Positions 24,442 to 33,085 of a DNA stretch of 64,000 bases are shown one piece after another. Position 1 is the first letter of the stretch. Each line of letters opens with the position of its first letter. A model generated the notes under the pieces. The model worked only from the letters and a program-made list of their open reading frames with translations, did no database searches and was not told the DNA's origin. Source of the DNA: Symbioplanes lichenis (GTDB taxonomy: Bacteria > Actinomycetota > Actinomycetes > Mycobacteriales > Micromonosporaceae); assembly GCF_030709675.1 (NCBI RefSeq), contig NZ_JAUZQD010000014.1, forward strand, positions 62,001 to 126,000. The letters run 5' to 3'. Made by a program: the position numbers and the translations under genes.

Positions 24442-27105
24442 ATGGAGGTGCGGCTTTTCGGGCCGGTGACTGTCCGGCACGACGGTGAGCCGCTCATGCC
24501 TGCCCGCGACCTGGCCCCGCTGCGGTGCCTGCTCGCCGTGCTGGCCGTCCACGCCGGAGAGCCGATCTCACGCGACCGGCTGATGCGGATGGTGTGGGAC
24601 GACCGGCCGCCGGCCCCGGCCACCTTCGGCAAGTATGAGCGCTGGTGGCGGACGGCGCTCGCACCCGGCGGTGCCGTTCTGGAGACGACCCCTTCGGGTC
24701 TGTGCCTGCGGCTGCCCCGAGAGGCGGTCGACGTGCACCGGTTCCGTGACCTCGCCCGACGTGCGGCCACGGCCACCGGCCCGCGCCAGGCCGCCGCGCT
24801 CGCCACGGCGGCGCTGGGGCTGAGCGAGCAGACTCCGCTGGACGGTCTGCCCGGGTGGTGGGCGAGCAGCACGCGGGCCACGCTCGAACAGGAGCGGCTG
24901 GACGTGGCGAAGGTGCGGTTCCAGGCGTGGTCACGCGCGGGCGAAGTGACGGCCGAGCGGATCGACGAGTACGAAGCCGAGCTGGGCCGGCACGGTCCGG
25001 ACGACGACGCCGTCGTCCTGCTGATCCGGGCGCTGCGGCGGGCGGGCAACGAACCGCGGGCCGCGCACGCCCTGCGCCGGCATCGCGAGCGGACCGAGCG
25101 GCTCGGCGCGACCGTCGGGACCCGGCTGCTGCGGCAGGCGCGCCCCGTCCGGAGCCTGCGCTCCGGCCTCCCGCCCCAGGAGGCGGCCGGCTATCAGGAA
25201 CGATCGGCCTGGTACGGCCCGGACGGCAGCGCGACGCGGTGCTGGATCCTGTCCGGTGACGCCGGCGTCGGCAAGACGCAGCTCGCCCTCCGCATCGCCG
25301 GCCGGATCGAGGCCGAGCGCGCCACCGACGCGGTGGTGTGGGTGGACGCGCGCTCCCGGCAGTCGATCGTCGCGGGCTACGCCGAGGCACTGCGCATGGT
25401 CACCGGCACGGCGGAGGCCCACGCCGAGCGCGCGGCCCGCGCCTTCCTCACATGGCTGGGCTCGGGCGACGCCGACTGGCTGGTCGTGCTCGACGACGTG
25501 GGCGACGTGCACGACCTCCGCGGCCTGTGGCCACCCGGGACGGACGGCGGCACCACGATCGTCACCACCCGCCGCCGCGACAGCAACCTGCGCGGCCCGC
25601 ACCGCACGGTCGTCGAGGTCGGCGAATTCACCGAGGACGAGGCGCGGGACTACCTCACCCACAAGCTCGCGCAGGAGAGCGGCGTCGACGCCGTGATCGC
25701 CCGGCTCGGCCGGTTGCCGGTCATGCTGTCGCAGGTGGCGGCCTACATGCTCGACCGCGGTCTCACCGGCGGCGGCTTCCTCGAGCGACTGCGCGAGCGG
25801 GGGCTGACCGGCGTCGTGCCCGAGCGGTCGGCGCTGCCCGACGGGCAGTCCGTCCGGCTGGCCGGCGTCTGGCGGCTGTCGATCGACCGCGCCGACCAGC
25901 TCGATCCGCCGGGACTGGCCCGGCCCGTGCTGCGGTTGATGAGTGCCCTTTACCCGGGCGGCGTGCCGGAGCGCCTCTTCGGCACGGCCGCGGTCGCCGC
26001 CTGGCTCGGCCGGGCCGCCACCGACGTGCAGGACGCCACCCGGGCGCTCGAGCGGCTCAGCCTGGTGACCAGAGTGCACGCCGACGGCGACCGCAGCGTG
26101 CAGGCCCACGCGCTGCTGCTGGAGATCACGTGGACGGCACAGCCCGCCGCGGACCGGGCGGCGGCGCTGCGCCCGGCGGCCGACGGTCTGCTGGAGATCT
26201 GGCCGGAGACGGAACGCTCGGCCCCCGTGGCGGCCCTGCTGCGCGCCAACGCCCGGGCACTGATCGACCACGACTCGTTCGAGCTGTGGACCCCGGCCCC
26301 GCATCCGCTGCTCGGCCGTCTGGCGCACAGCCTCGGTGAGTCGGGCGACCTCGCCGGTGTGGGCGAATACCTCGACCGCCTGCTGGCCCGGGCGTCGGAG
26401 GGGCTCGGCGCGGACCACCGTTTCACCCTGCGGACGCGGCATTTCGCGGCGTACTGGAAAGGGCAGGCCGGCGAGCACGCGGAGGCCACCCGCCGGCACA
26501 CCGCGCTGCTCGCCGACTGCCGCCGCGTGCTCGGTCCCGACGATCCGCTCACGCTCAAGGTCCGGATCTATCTGGCCCGGTGGTGCGGGCAGAGCGGCCG
26601 CCCCGGGGACGCGGTCCGCGATCTCCACGCGCTCGTTGCCGACCTGCGGCGGGTGCTGGGCCCCGACGACGAGGACACGCTGACCGCGCGCAACGACCAC
26701 GCCCACTTCCTCGGCCTCGACGGTCATCCCGGCGACGCGGTGCGCGCCTTCGACGCCCTGCTGGCCGATCGCCGGCGCATCCTCCACCCCCGGCACCCGC
26801 ACGTGTTCGTGGCGGCCAACGACCTGGCCTACTGGACGCTGGCCGCGGGGGACGCCGCCGAGGCGCTGCGGCTGTACGAGGACCTGGTCCCCGAGATCGC
26901 CGACACGCTGGGGCAGCACCACCCGTACGCCCTCGGCGGAGCCGCCAACCGGGCCCGGGCCCGCGGCGAGACAGGTGACGCCACCGGCGCCGCCGCCGAA
27001 CTGGCCGAGCTGGCCGGGAAGGCGCGCGGAATCCTCGGCCAGCAGCATCCCCTGACCGTCCGCACGGCCGCCTACGCCACCGAGTGGGCGGAGCGAGCCC
27101 GGTGA
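24442..27105 (+). CDS. AfsR/SARP-type regulator: wHTH-BTAD-NB-ARC-TPR
   Basis: 887-residue STAND regulator. The N-terminal OmpR-like winged helix (MEVRLFGPVTVRHDG; SRDRLMRMVWDD) is followed by a bacterial transcriptional activation-like region (about 95-225). The NB-ARC domain (about 255-480) has Walker A SGDAGVGKTQL, Walker B WLVVLDDVGD and sensor TTIVTTRRRD. The C-terminal ~270 residues are TPR-type repeats with repeated signature RRVLGPDDPLTL / RRVLGPDDEDTL. Relatives in Streptomyces (AfsR) control antibiotic and morphogenesis genes. The divergent membrane NACHT protein is the obvious candidate partner. Confidence 0.9.
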   Translation: MEVRLFGPVTVRHDGEPLMPARDLAPLRCLLAVLAVHAGEPISRDRLMRMVWDDRPPAPATFGKYERWWRTALAPGGAVLETTPSGLCLRLPREAVDVHRFRDLARRAATATGPRQAAALATAALGLSEQTPLDGLPGWWASSTRATLEQERLDVAKVRFQAWSRAGEVTAERIDEYEAELGRHGPDDDAVVLLIRALRRAGNEPRAAHALRRHRERTERLGATVGTRLLRQARPVRSLRSGLPPQEAAGYQERSAWYGPDGSATRCWILSGDAGVGKTQLALRIAGRIEAERATDAVVWVDARSRQSIVAGYAEALRMVTGTAEAHAERAARAFLTWLGSGDADWLVVLDDVGDVHDLRGLWPPGTDGGTTIVTTRRRDSNLRGPHRTVVEVGEFTEDEARDYLTHKLAQESGVDAVIARLGRLPVMLSQVAAYMLDRGLTGGGFLERLRERGLTGVVPERSALPDGQSVRLAGVWRLSIDRADQLDPPGLARPVLRLMSALYPGGVPERLFGTAAVAAWLGRAATDVQDATRALERLSLVTRVHADGDRSVQAHALLLEITWTAQPAADRAAALRPAADGLLEIWPETERSAPVAALLRANARALIDHDSFELWTPAPHPLLGRLAHSLGESGDLAGVGEYLDRLLARASEGLGADHRFTLRTRHFAAYWKGQAGEHAEATRRHTALLADCRRVLGPDDPLTLKVRIYLARWCGQSGRPGDAVRDLHALVADLRRVLGPDDEDTLTARNDHAHFLGLDGHPGDAVRAFDALLADRRRILHPRHPHVFVAANDLAYWTLAAGDAAEALRLYEDLVPEIADTLGQHHPYALGGAANRARARGETGDATGAAAELAELAGKARGILGQQHPLTVRTAAYATEWAERAR

Positions 27106-27122
27106 TGTGGCAGAGTCGCCCC

Positions 27123-27701
27123 ATGAAGGACGAGCTGCGCCACTATCTGCAACGAGGCCGCGAAGCGCTGCTGTGGAAACTCGACGGCCTCAGCGAGTAC
27201 GACATCCGCCGCCCGATGACACCGACGGGCACCAACCTGCTGGGGCTCGTCAAGCACGTGGCCATGGTCGAAGGTGGCTACCTCGGCGCCACCTTCGGCC
27301 GGCCGCTGCCGGACATGCTGCCCGGGCACGGTCCCGACGACGGGCTCAACGCCGACATGTGGGCCACGGCGGAGCAGTCGCGGGACTTCATCGTCGCCTT
27401 CTACCAGCGGGTGTGGGCCCACTCCGACGAGACGATCGCCACGCTCGCCCTCGACACCCCGGGCACCGTCCCGTGGTGGCCGGACAACAGCTCGGTCACC
27501 CTGCACCGCATCCTCATCCACGTCATCGCCGAGACCGACCGCCACGCGGGCCACGCCGACATCGTCCGCGAACTCCTCGACGGCGCCGCCGGCCTGCGCC
27601 CCGACAACGACAACCTCGCCACCGGCGATCCGGCCTGGTGGCAGACCTACACCAAGAGCCTCCAGGACACGGCCGACACCTTCCGCACGCCGCCGGCATG
27701 A
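27123..27701 (+). CDS. DinB-like (DUF664) protein
   Basis: 192-residue four-helix-bundle protein of the DinB/DUF664 group, often metal-dependent thiol transferases or hydrolases. Candidate metal ligands are the histidines in GLVKHVAMVE and LIHVIAETDRHAGHADI. Start ATG 27123, 17 bases after the SARP-type gene, so it may be co-transcribed with it. Substrate unknown. Confidence 0.85.
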   Translation: MKDELRHYLQRGREALLWKLDGLSEYDIRRPMTPTGTNLLGLVKHVAMVEGGYLGATFGRPLPDMLPGHGPDDGLNADMWATAEQSRDFIVAFYQRVWAHSDETIATLALDTPGTVPWWPDNSSVTLHRILIHVIAETDRHAGHADIVRELLDGAAGLRPDNDNLATGDPAWWQTYTKSLQDTADTFRTPPA

Positions 27702-27756
27702 GGGCGGAAGACCCTACCGGAAACGGTGATCGGCAGCCACGGCCGCCGACGACGGC

Positions 27757-28170
27757 ATGGTGGCGCCGTACGTCGTCACCGGCGGCGTCAACTATGCGAC
27801 CTACTGGCTCAACGGCCAGCCGGCGAACCGCGTGTGGGACACCAACGTGAGCCCGCTGTTCCCGATCACCGGCATGTACACGTACTCCCAGATCGGGGTC
27901 GGCTGGGTGGCCTGCCACACCGGCGCCACCTCGCTGAACACTCGGTGCGGCACCGTGACGGGCAAGAACGGCGGCATCGTCACGAACATCTGCACGCGCC
28001 CCGGCGACAGCGGCGGCCCGCTCTTCAGCGAGGTCGACAACCGGGCGTACGGGGTGTTGAGCGGCACCACCAACGAGGACATCTGCTCCGGCTCCCACTT
28101 CTCGCCCCTGTCGGTGATCTTCGCCGCGGCCCAGGCCAAGTCCGGCATCAGCTTCGCCGTCAACAGCTGA
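27757..28170 (+). pseudogene. 5'-truncated S1 (streptogrisin-like) serine protease remnant
   Basis: 137-residue C-terminal half of a secreted chymotrypsin-like protease. The nucleophile motif CTRPGDSGGPLF and the disulphide partners of the family are present (GWVACHTGATS, TRCGTV, EDICSG), but the signal peptide, propeptide and the N-terminal barrel with the catalytic His and Asp are missing; the frame meets a TGA at 27728 only ten codons upstream of the ATG. It cannot be an active protease alone. Probably a decayed gene fragment; a functional short binding protein is less likely. Confidence 0.75.
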
Positions 28171-28175
28171 TCCCC

Positions 28176-28213
28176 CGGCAGCGCGGTACCGCCTCGCCGG
28201 TTCCGCGCTGCCG
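28176..28213. terminator. Terminator hairpin between convergent genes
   Basis: Perfect 11-bp arms CGGCAGCGCGG (28176-28186) and CCGCGCTGCCG (28203-28213) around a 16-base loop, between the protease remnant (ends 28170) and the convergent tgpA-like gene (ends 28252). It could serve both strands. Confidence 0.7.
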
Positions 28214-28251
28214 GCGCTCAGTCCCCGGTCATCCGGACAGCCGGGCACCGG

Positions 28252-30468
28252 TCAGTGGCGACCCGGTCGCGCGTCGCGGTGCCAGCGCAGGGGGCCGGGG
28301 TGGATGGTCCACCAGAGTCGGCGCCACCAGGGGCGGTCGGCGCGGAGGGATTCGGCGTACGCGGTCACCTCGGCGCCCGCGCGGGAGGCCTGGGTCTCGT
28401 CGGCCGCGCCCGGGGCGAAGGCGACCGTGTTCACCCCGTCGACCAAGGCCGTCAGTGGGGCCGGGAGGTCAGGTGGGGCCGCGAGCCGGGCCGGGTCCGG
28501 CGGGACTTCGGGTGGGATGGCGGGGCGGAGCGCCTGGGCGGCTGCTTCTGTGGCGGCCAGGTGGGGTGGGACGGGGCGGCCGGCGAGGCGCTGGGCGTCG
28601 GTGAATTCGAGCCAGGCGCCGGCTATGCGGTCGTCGGGGGTGCCCTCGGTCAGGCGGCGCCGGGTCAGGCCGCGGCGCAGGGACAGGAGGGTGAGCACTG
28701 CCGCGGCGAGCAGCACGATGATGCCGCCGGACGACAGGGCGATCGGTGTCGCTGCAGTGCCGCCGGGGGCCGGTGGCTCGGCGACTGCGGCGGGTGGCGT
28801 CGAGGCTGGTGGCGTACTCGGGGGTGGGGCCGGCTCGGATGACGGCGGGGGGTCGGACGGTTTGGGGGTGAAGTCCTCCTCGACCGGGGTGGGCTCGTCG
28901 CTCTTGGGCATCGGGTCGAAGGCGACCCAGCCGAGGTCGTCGAAGAGGACCTCGGGCCAGGCGATCGCGTCGGCGCCGGTGACCGGGCCGCCCGCGCGCG
29001 GGGCGTCGAAGCCGACCACCACCCGCGACGGCAGGCCGGTGAGCCGGGCGAGCAGCGCGAACGACGCCGCGAACTGCTCCGACGTCCCGACCTGGCCGCC
29101 GCGGTCGCGGTCGCCGAAGAGGAAGAACTGCAGATTGGGGTACGCGTGCCCGCTCGGCGCGTCGGCCACCTTCTTGTAATGCCCGGCCAGGAACTCCTCG
29201 ATCGCCGCCGCCCGGTCGTAGGCGGCGCCGTTGCCGTCGGCGAGCTGGTCGGCGAGGCGCTGGACGTTGTCGGGGACGCCGGGGCCGACGGTCAGATAGC
29301 GGACCACCGCGTCGCCGCCGGGGGAGTCGGCCGTCGGGAGCAGGTTGACGTCGGGTTCCTGGCTGTCGGAGGTCACCGTGTACGTCAGCCCCGGGGTCAG
29401 CTCCTCGGGCCGGATCACCGTGCCGGTCGACGCGTCGTACGCGATGCGGGTGCCCTCCACCCCGGTCGGCGTCGGCACGACGGGCAGCAGCCGCCCGGTC
29501 AGCCCGTCGACGGTGATTCGTTGCGTGATCCGGGCGACGGGGACGTCGGGCAACGCCGCCGGGGCGGGCAGCACCCGGCCCGCGTTGCGATAGGTGGCGC
29601 CGACCCGCCACGTGATGCCGTCGTAGTCGGGGAGTACGGCCAGCCGGAGCCGGGTCTTCCCCTTGCCTGTACCGCTCGGGCCCACGTCGAGGAGCTTCTG
29701 GTCCGGCGCGAGCGCCCAGCCCGAGATCCGGTTGAGGGGACTCTCGTCGAGGCTGTCCACCTGCGGCGGCTCGACGTACTGGCGGGGGTCGACCGGGGTG
29801 GCACTCACCCGGCCGCCGACCCACGGCCCGGTCACCGCGATCAGTCCGAGCAGGACGACCAGGCCGATCGCTGCCGGTCTGGTGCGAGGGGCGTCCGCCG
29901 GCTCGGTGCTCCGGCCGCGGCTCGTGACGGCCAGAGCCAGGACGACCAGCCCCGCGAACGTGAGCGTGGGCCATCCGGCGCTGCCCGCGTTGGGCCCGAT
30001 CACATAGAGCGCGCCACCGTAGAGCGCCGCCGGCGGCACACATCCCAGCAGCACCCGCCCCGACCGGGCGCCCACCTCGTGCGCGAGGAGCCCGGACAGC
30101 CAGGCGGCGACGACCGGGACGACCACCGTGTCCGGGGTGGGCTCGACCGGGATCATGGCCGTGAGCAGCCGGGGGATGCCGTTGACGAGCGCGTCGCGGA
30201 CGATCTGGGTCAGCGGGCCGGCCAGCTCGGCGCGGTCGGCGGCGATCGTGAGGGCCAGCCCGGTGTAGCCCGCCAGCAGCAGCACCGACACGGGCGCCAC
30301 GGTCCAGGACGGCAGCCTTCTCGTGGCCGCGCCGGCGCCGACCGAGAGCACGGCCGCCCCGGCGACCAGCTGGGTGAGCAGGTCGCCCGAGTAGATCCGG
30401 CCGAGCACGACGCCGGCGAGGACGATCAGCGCGGCCAGCACCACCGGGACCACGACGCGTCTCACCAT
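28252..30468 (-). CDS. TgpA-type membrane transglutaminase-like protein, catalytic residues replaced
   Basis: 738-residue membrane protein of the TgpA family. About six N-terminal helices (to ~residue 190), an extracytoplasmic region, a transglutaminase-like domain near 400-520, a Pro/Ser-rich linker (about 545-590), one more helix (GGIIVLLAAAVLTLL) and a cytoplasmic DUF4129-like tail. The transglutaminase core keeps EQFAASFALLARLTGLPSRV but the expected catalytic Cys before EQF is Ser (GTSEQF), and the usual DAHAWPEV is DAIAWPEV, so the catalytic His is Ile. It is therefore probably not enzymatic. Last gene of the TPR-Fn3-MoxR-DUF58-TgpA operon; overlaps the DUF58 gene by 7 bases. Confidence 0.9.
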   Translation of the reverse strand: MVRRVVVPVVLAALIVLAGVVLGRIYSGDLLTQLVAGAAVLSVGAGAATRRLPSWTVAPVSVLLLAGYTGLALTIAADRAELAGPLTQIVRDALVNGIPRLLTAMIPVEPTPDTVVVPVVAAWLSGLLAHEVGARSGRVLLGCVPPAALYGGALYVIGPNAGSAGWPTLTFAGLVVLALAVTSRGRSTEPADAPRTRPAAIGLVVLLGLIAVTGPWVGGRVSATPVDPRQYVEPPQVDSLDESPLNRISGWALAPDQKLLDVGPSGTGKGKTRLRLAVLPDYDGITWRVGATYRNAGRVLPAPAALPDVPVARITQRITVDGLTGRLLPVVPTPTGVEGTRIAYDASTGTVIRPEELTPGLTYTVTSDSQEPDVNLLPTADSPGGDAVVRYLTVGPGVPDNVQRLADQLADGNGAAYDRAAAIEEFLAGHYKKVADAPSGHAYPNLQFFLFGDRDRGGQVGTSEQFAASFALLARLTGLPSRVVVGFDAPRAGGPVTGADAIAWPEVLFDDLGWVAFDPMPKSDEPTPVEEDFTPKPSDPPPSSEPAPPPSTPPASTPPAAVAEPPAPGGTAATPIALSSGGIIVLLAAAVLTLLSLRRGLTRRRLTEGTPDDRIAGAWLEFTDAQRLAGRPVPPHLAATEAAAQALRPAIPPEVPPDPARLAAPPDLPAPLTALVDGVNTVAFAPGAADETQASRAGAEVTAYAESLRADRPWWRRLWWTIHPGPLRWHRDARPGRH

Positions 30469-31598
30469 CCGCGCACCCCGTCCCAGGCGCCCGCGAACTG
30501 CTCGCCGCTCTCGGCCTCGATCACGATGACGCCGCTGCCCGCTGCCACCGGCGTCGCTCCGCGGTCACCCAGCAGACCGGCGATCACCACGGCGTACGGG
30601 CCCCGGAGCGCGCTCACCGTGCCGAGGTCGGCGCGGCCGCCGGGACCCGTGAGGTACACGAGCGTGTCGCCGAGGCGGCTCTGGCGCAGGCTGCGTACGG
30701 TGGCTTCGAGGTCGCCGTCGCCCGGGGCCGCCTCGGTCAGCACGTCGAGGAAGGGGCCCCGCGCCCGCCCCGACACCAGGTGCAGCGTCACGGGCAGGTC
30801 CTCGCGCACCGCCGCGGCGACGACGGACGCGGCCGCCTCGCACGCGATCTCGAACGACTCCGGGTCGCGGCCGGGGTGCGCGCTCGCCCGATCGTCGAGC
30901 AGCACGACGATCGTCGGCTCACTGGTGTCGAGCTGTTCGCGGACCATCAGCTCGCCGACCTTGGCCGAGCTGCGCCAGTGGACGCGGCGCAACTCGTCCC
31001 CGACCACGTACTCGCGCAGGGAATCGAACGTGATCGTCCCGTGCGGCACCTTGTCGATGTGTCCGTCCAGGCTGCGGGCCATCCCGGCGGGCACCGCGCG
31101 GAGCAGGTGGATCCGCGGGTGCACCCAGACCGTCGCGGTTTCCCCATAGGTACGCGACAACGTCAGCAACCCGAGCGGGTCGGTGCGCGTGACCCGCAAC
31201 GGCCCGACCGGCACCACACCCCGGCGCGTGGTCGGCACGGGATAGTCGACGGTGGTGTCGCTGCCGGGCCGCAACCGCAGCAACGGTACGGGCACACTGC
31301 CGCCCCCGCACCGGTCCACGGCGACCAGGTTCGCGGCGCGCAGCCGGCTGGTGTTGCGCACGGTCAGCGTCATCCGCGCCGCCTCGCCCCGGGCGACCCG
31401 GTCGGGATCGGCGACCCGCTCGACGCCCAGCCGGGGCCGCCAGATCGCGAACACCACCCCGCACGCCAGCGCCGCCACCGCCGCGGCCCCGAGCAGCGCC
31501 AGATCCGGATAGCCGAACCGGAATCCGGCCGTCAGCAACAGCACCGCCGCCCCGGCGACCCCGGCGCCGCGGCTGGTGATGCCCCGCAGCCGCTTCAC
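30462..31598 (-). CDS. DUF58 membrane protein
   Basis: 378-residue protein with two N-terminal membrane helices (about 12-60), a beta-rich segment, and the DUF58 motif region RSLDGHIDKVPHGTITFDSL, REYVVGDELRRVHWRSSAK, followed by a von Willebrand A-like part (TIVVLLDDRAS). DUF58 proteins are regularly encoded beside MoxR ATPases and TgpA-like proteins. Start ATG 31598 overlaps the MoxR stop (ATGA-type), so the three are translationally coupled. Confidence 0.93.
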   Translation of the reverse strand: MKRLRGITSRGAGVAGAAVLLLTAGFRFGYPDLALLGAAAVAALACGVVFAIWRPRLGVERVADPDRVARGEAARMTLTVRNTSRLRAANLVAVDRCGGGSVPVPLLRLRPGSDTTVDYPVPTTRRGVVPVGPLRVTRTDPLGLLTLSRTYGETATVWVHPRIHLLRAVPAGMARSLDGHIDKVPHGTITFDSLREYVVGDELRRVHWRSSAKVGELMVREQLDTSEPTIVVLLDDRASAHPGRDPESFEIACEAAASVVAAAVREDLPVTLHLVSGRARGPFLDVLTEAAPGDGDLEATVRSLRQSRLGDTLVYLTGPGGRADLGTVSALRGPYAVVIAGLLGDRGATPVAAGSGVIVIEAESGEQFAGAWDGVRGW

Positions 31599-33064
31599 GC
31601 CCCGACTCGGGGAGCGTCAGGGAAATTGGCCGCACCCCCGGGCACCGTCTCGACCGCAGCCGGCGGCGCAGTATTCCCGGGGTAGGGAGGCGTCGGCCGA
31701 CCGCCGGTGCCGGCCGCGGACGAACCCGGAGCCGCGACAGACGGATAAGTCGCCGTGGCGGCGTTACCGGGGTAAGGCGCGCTGGTAATGCCGGGGTAGG
31801 GCACAGCGATATTGCCGGGATCGGCCGCAAGCTTGTTCGCGCCGACGTTGCCGGAGTAGGCCGCGGGCGTGTCCGCGGCGGAGGTGCTCGGATGAGCCGC
31901 GGGCTTGTCCGGGCCGGCGTTGGCGGGCTGAGCCGCGGGCGTGGCGGGGACGGCGTGGCTCGGATAGGCCGCTGGCGTGGCCTGAGCGGCGACGGAGGGA
32001 TAGGGCGCGGTGGCGGCGTTGCCGGGATAAGGCGCGGCGGCGCTGCCGGGAGCGGGCGTGGCCCCGGGCCGGGACCCGTTCGCGGCCGGGCCCGTTCCGG
32101 CGGGCAGCGGGACGGCGACCGAGCGCACCGCGTCCTCCAGCACCTCGGCCGCCGTGACGCCGCGCAGCTGGGCATCGGCGGACAGCAGGAGCCGGTGCGC
32201 GAACACCGGCCCGACCAGCGCCTTGAAGTCCTCGGGCAGGACATAGCCGCGTCCGTGGATCAGGGCGTAGGCCGACGCCGCGCGGGTCAGGGCGATGACC
32301 CCGCGCGGGCTGACGCCGACGCGGACCTGCGAGTGGTTCCGGGTCGCGGCGGCGAGGCGGACGGCATAGGTGTAGAGGGCGTCGGCGACGTGCACCCGCT
32401 GGGCCAGCTTGACCATCTCGCCGACCGTGGCCGTGTCGGTGACCGGCTCGAGGGTGTCGGGGGAGCGTCCGGCCGCCCCGCGCAGCACCTCGACCTCGAC
32501 CTCCTCCGACGGGTAGCCCACCGAGAGCTTCACGAGGAAGCGGTCGAGCTGCGCCTCGGGCAGCCGATAGGTGCCGTCCATCTCGACCGGGTTCTGCGTG
32601 GCGACGACCAGGAACGGCTGCGGCACCGGGTGCGGAACGCCGTCCACGGTGACCCGGCGCTCCTCCATCACCTCGAGCAGCGCGGACTGCGTCTTGGGGG
32701 AGGCGCGGTTGATCTCGTCGGCGATGACGATGTTGGCGAAGACCGGGCCGGGGTGGAACTCGAAGCCCCGGCTGGCCTGGTTGAAGATGGTGACGCCGGA
32801 GACGTCCGAGGGCAGCAGGTCCGGCGTGAACTGGATGCGCCGCCACTGCCCGCGCACGGCCGAGGCGAGCGCCCGGGCCAGCGTGGTCTTGCCGACGCCG
32901 GGCACGTCCTCGAGCAGGACGTGGCCCTGGGCGAAGAGCGCGGTCAGCGCCAGCCGGACCACGTCGGGCTTGCCCAGCACGACCGTGCCGACGCGGGCGG
33001 CGAGCTGGGCCGCGATGTCCGCGAACGTCTGGACGTGCTGGGGCGGGATGGGTGCGGTCGTCAC
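31595..33064 (-). CDS. MoxR-family AAA+ ATPase with long repetitive tail
   Basis: 489-residue AAA+ chaperone-like ATPase. Core (about 1-320): Walker A LLEDVPGVGKTTLAR, Walker B IVIADEINRASPKTQ, LLEVMEERRVTVDG, sensor 1 VVATQNPVEMDGTY, sensor 2 VGVSPRGVIAL. Usual MoxR length is ~320-350; here a ~165-residue tail rich in Pro, Ala, Tyr and Gly is added, with repeated APYPGNAATAPYPSVAA-type units and more PYPG and AAYPS copies. The tail is likely disordered and may bind partners. Start ATG 33064 is 21 bases after the Fn3 gene. Confidence 0.93.
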   Translation of the reverse strand: MTTAPIPPQHVQTFADIAAQLAARVGTVVLGKPDVVRLALTALFAQGHVLLEDVPGVGKTTLARALASAVRGQWRRIQFTPDLLPSDVSGVTIFNQASRGFEFHPGPVFANIVIADEINRASPKTQSALLEVMEERRVTVDGVPHPVPQPFLVVATQNPVEMDGTYRLPEAQLDRFLVKLSVGYPSEEVEVEVLRGAAGRSPDTLEPVTDTATVGEMVKLAQRVHVADALYTYAVRLAAATRNHSQVRVGVSPRGVIALTRAASAYALIHGRGYVLPEDFKALVGPVFAHRLLLSADAQLRGVTAAEVLEDAVRSVAVPLPAGTGPAANGSRPGATPAPGSAAAPYPGNAATAPYPSVAAQATPAAYPSHAVPATPAAQPANAGPDKPAAHPSTSAADTPAAYSGNVGANKLAADPGNIAVPYPGITSAPYPGNAATATYPSVAAPGSSAAGTGGRPTPPYPGNTAPPAAVETVPGGAANFPDAPRVGA

Positions 33065-33085
33065 GGTTCTACCTCGGGGAGCGGC

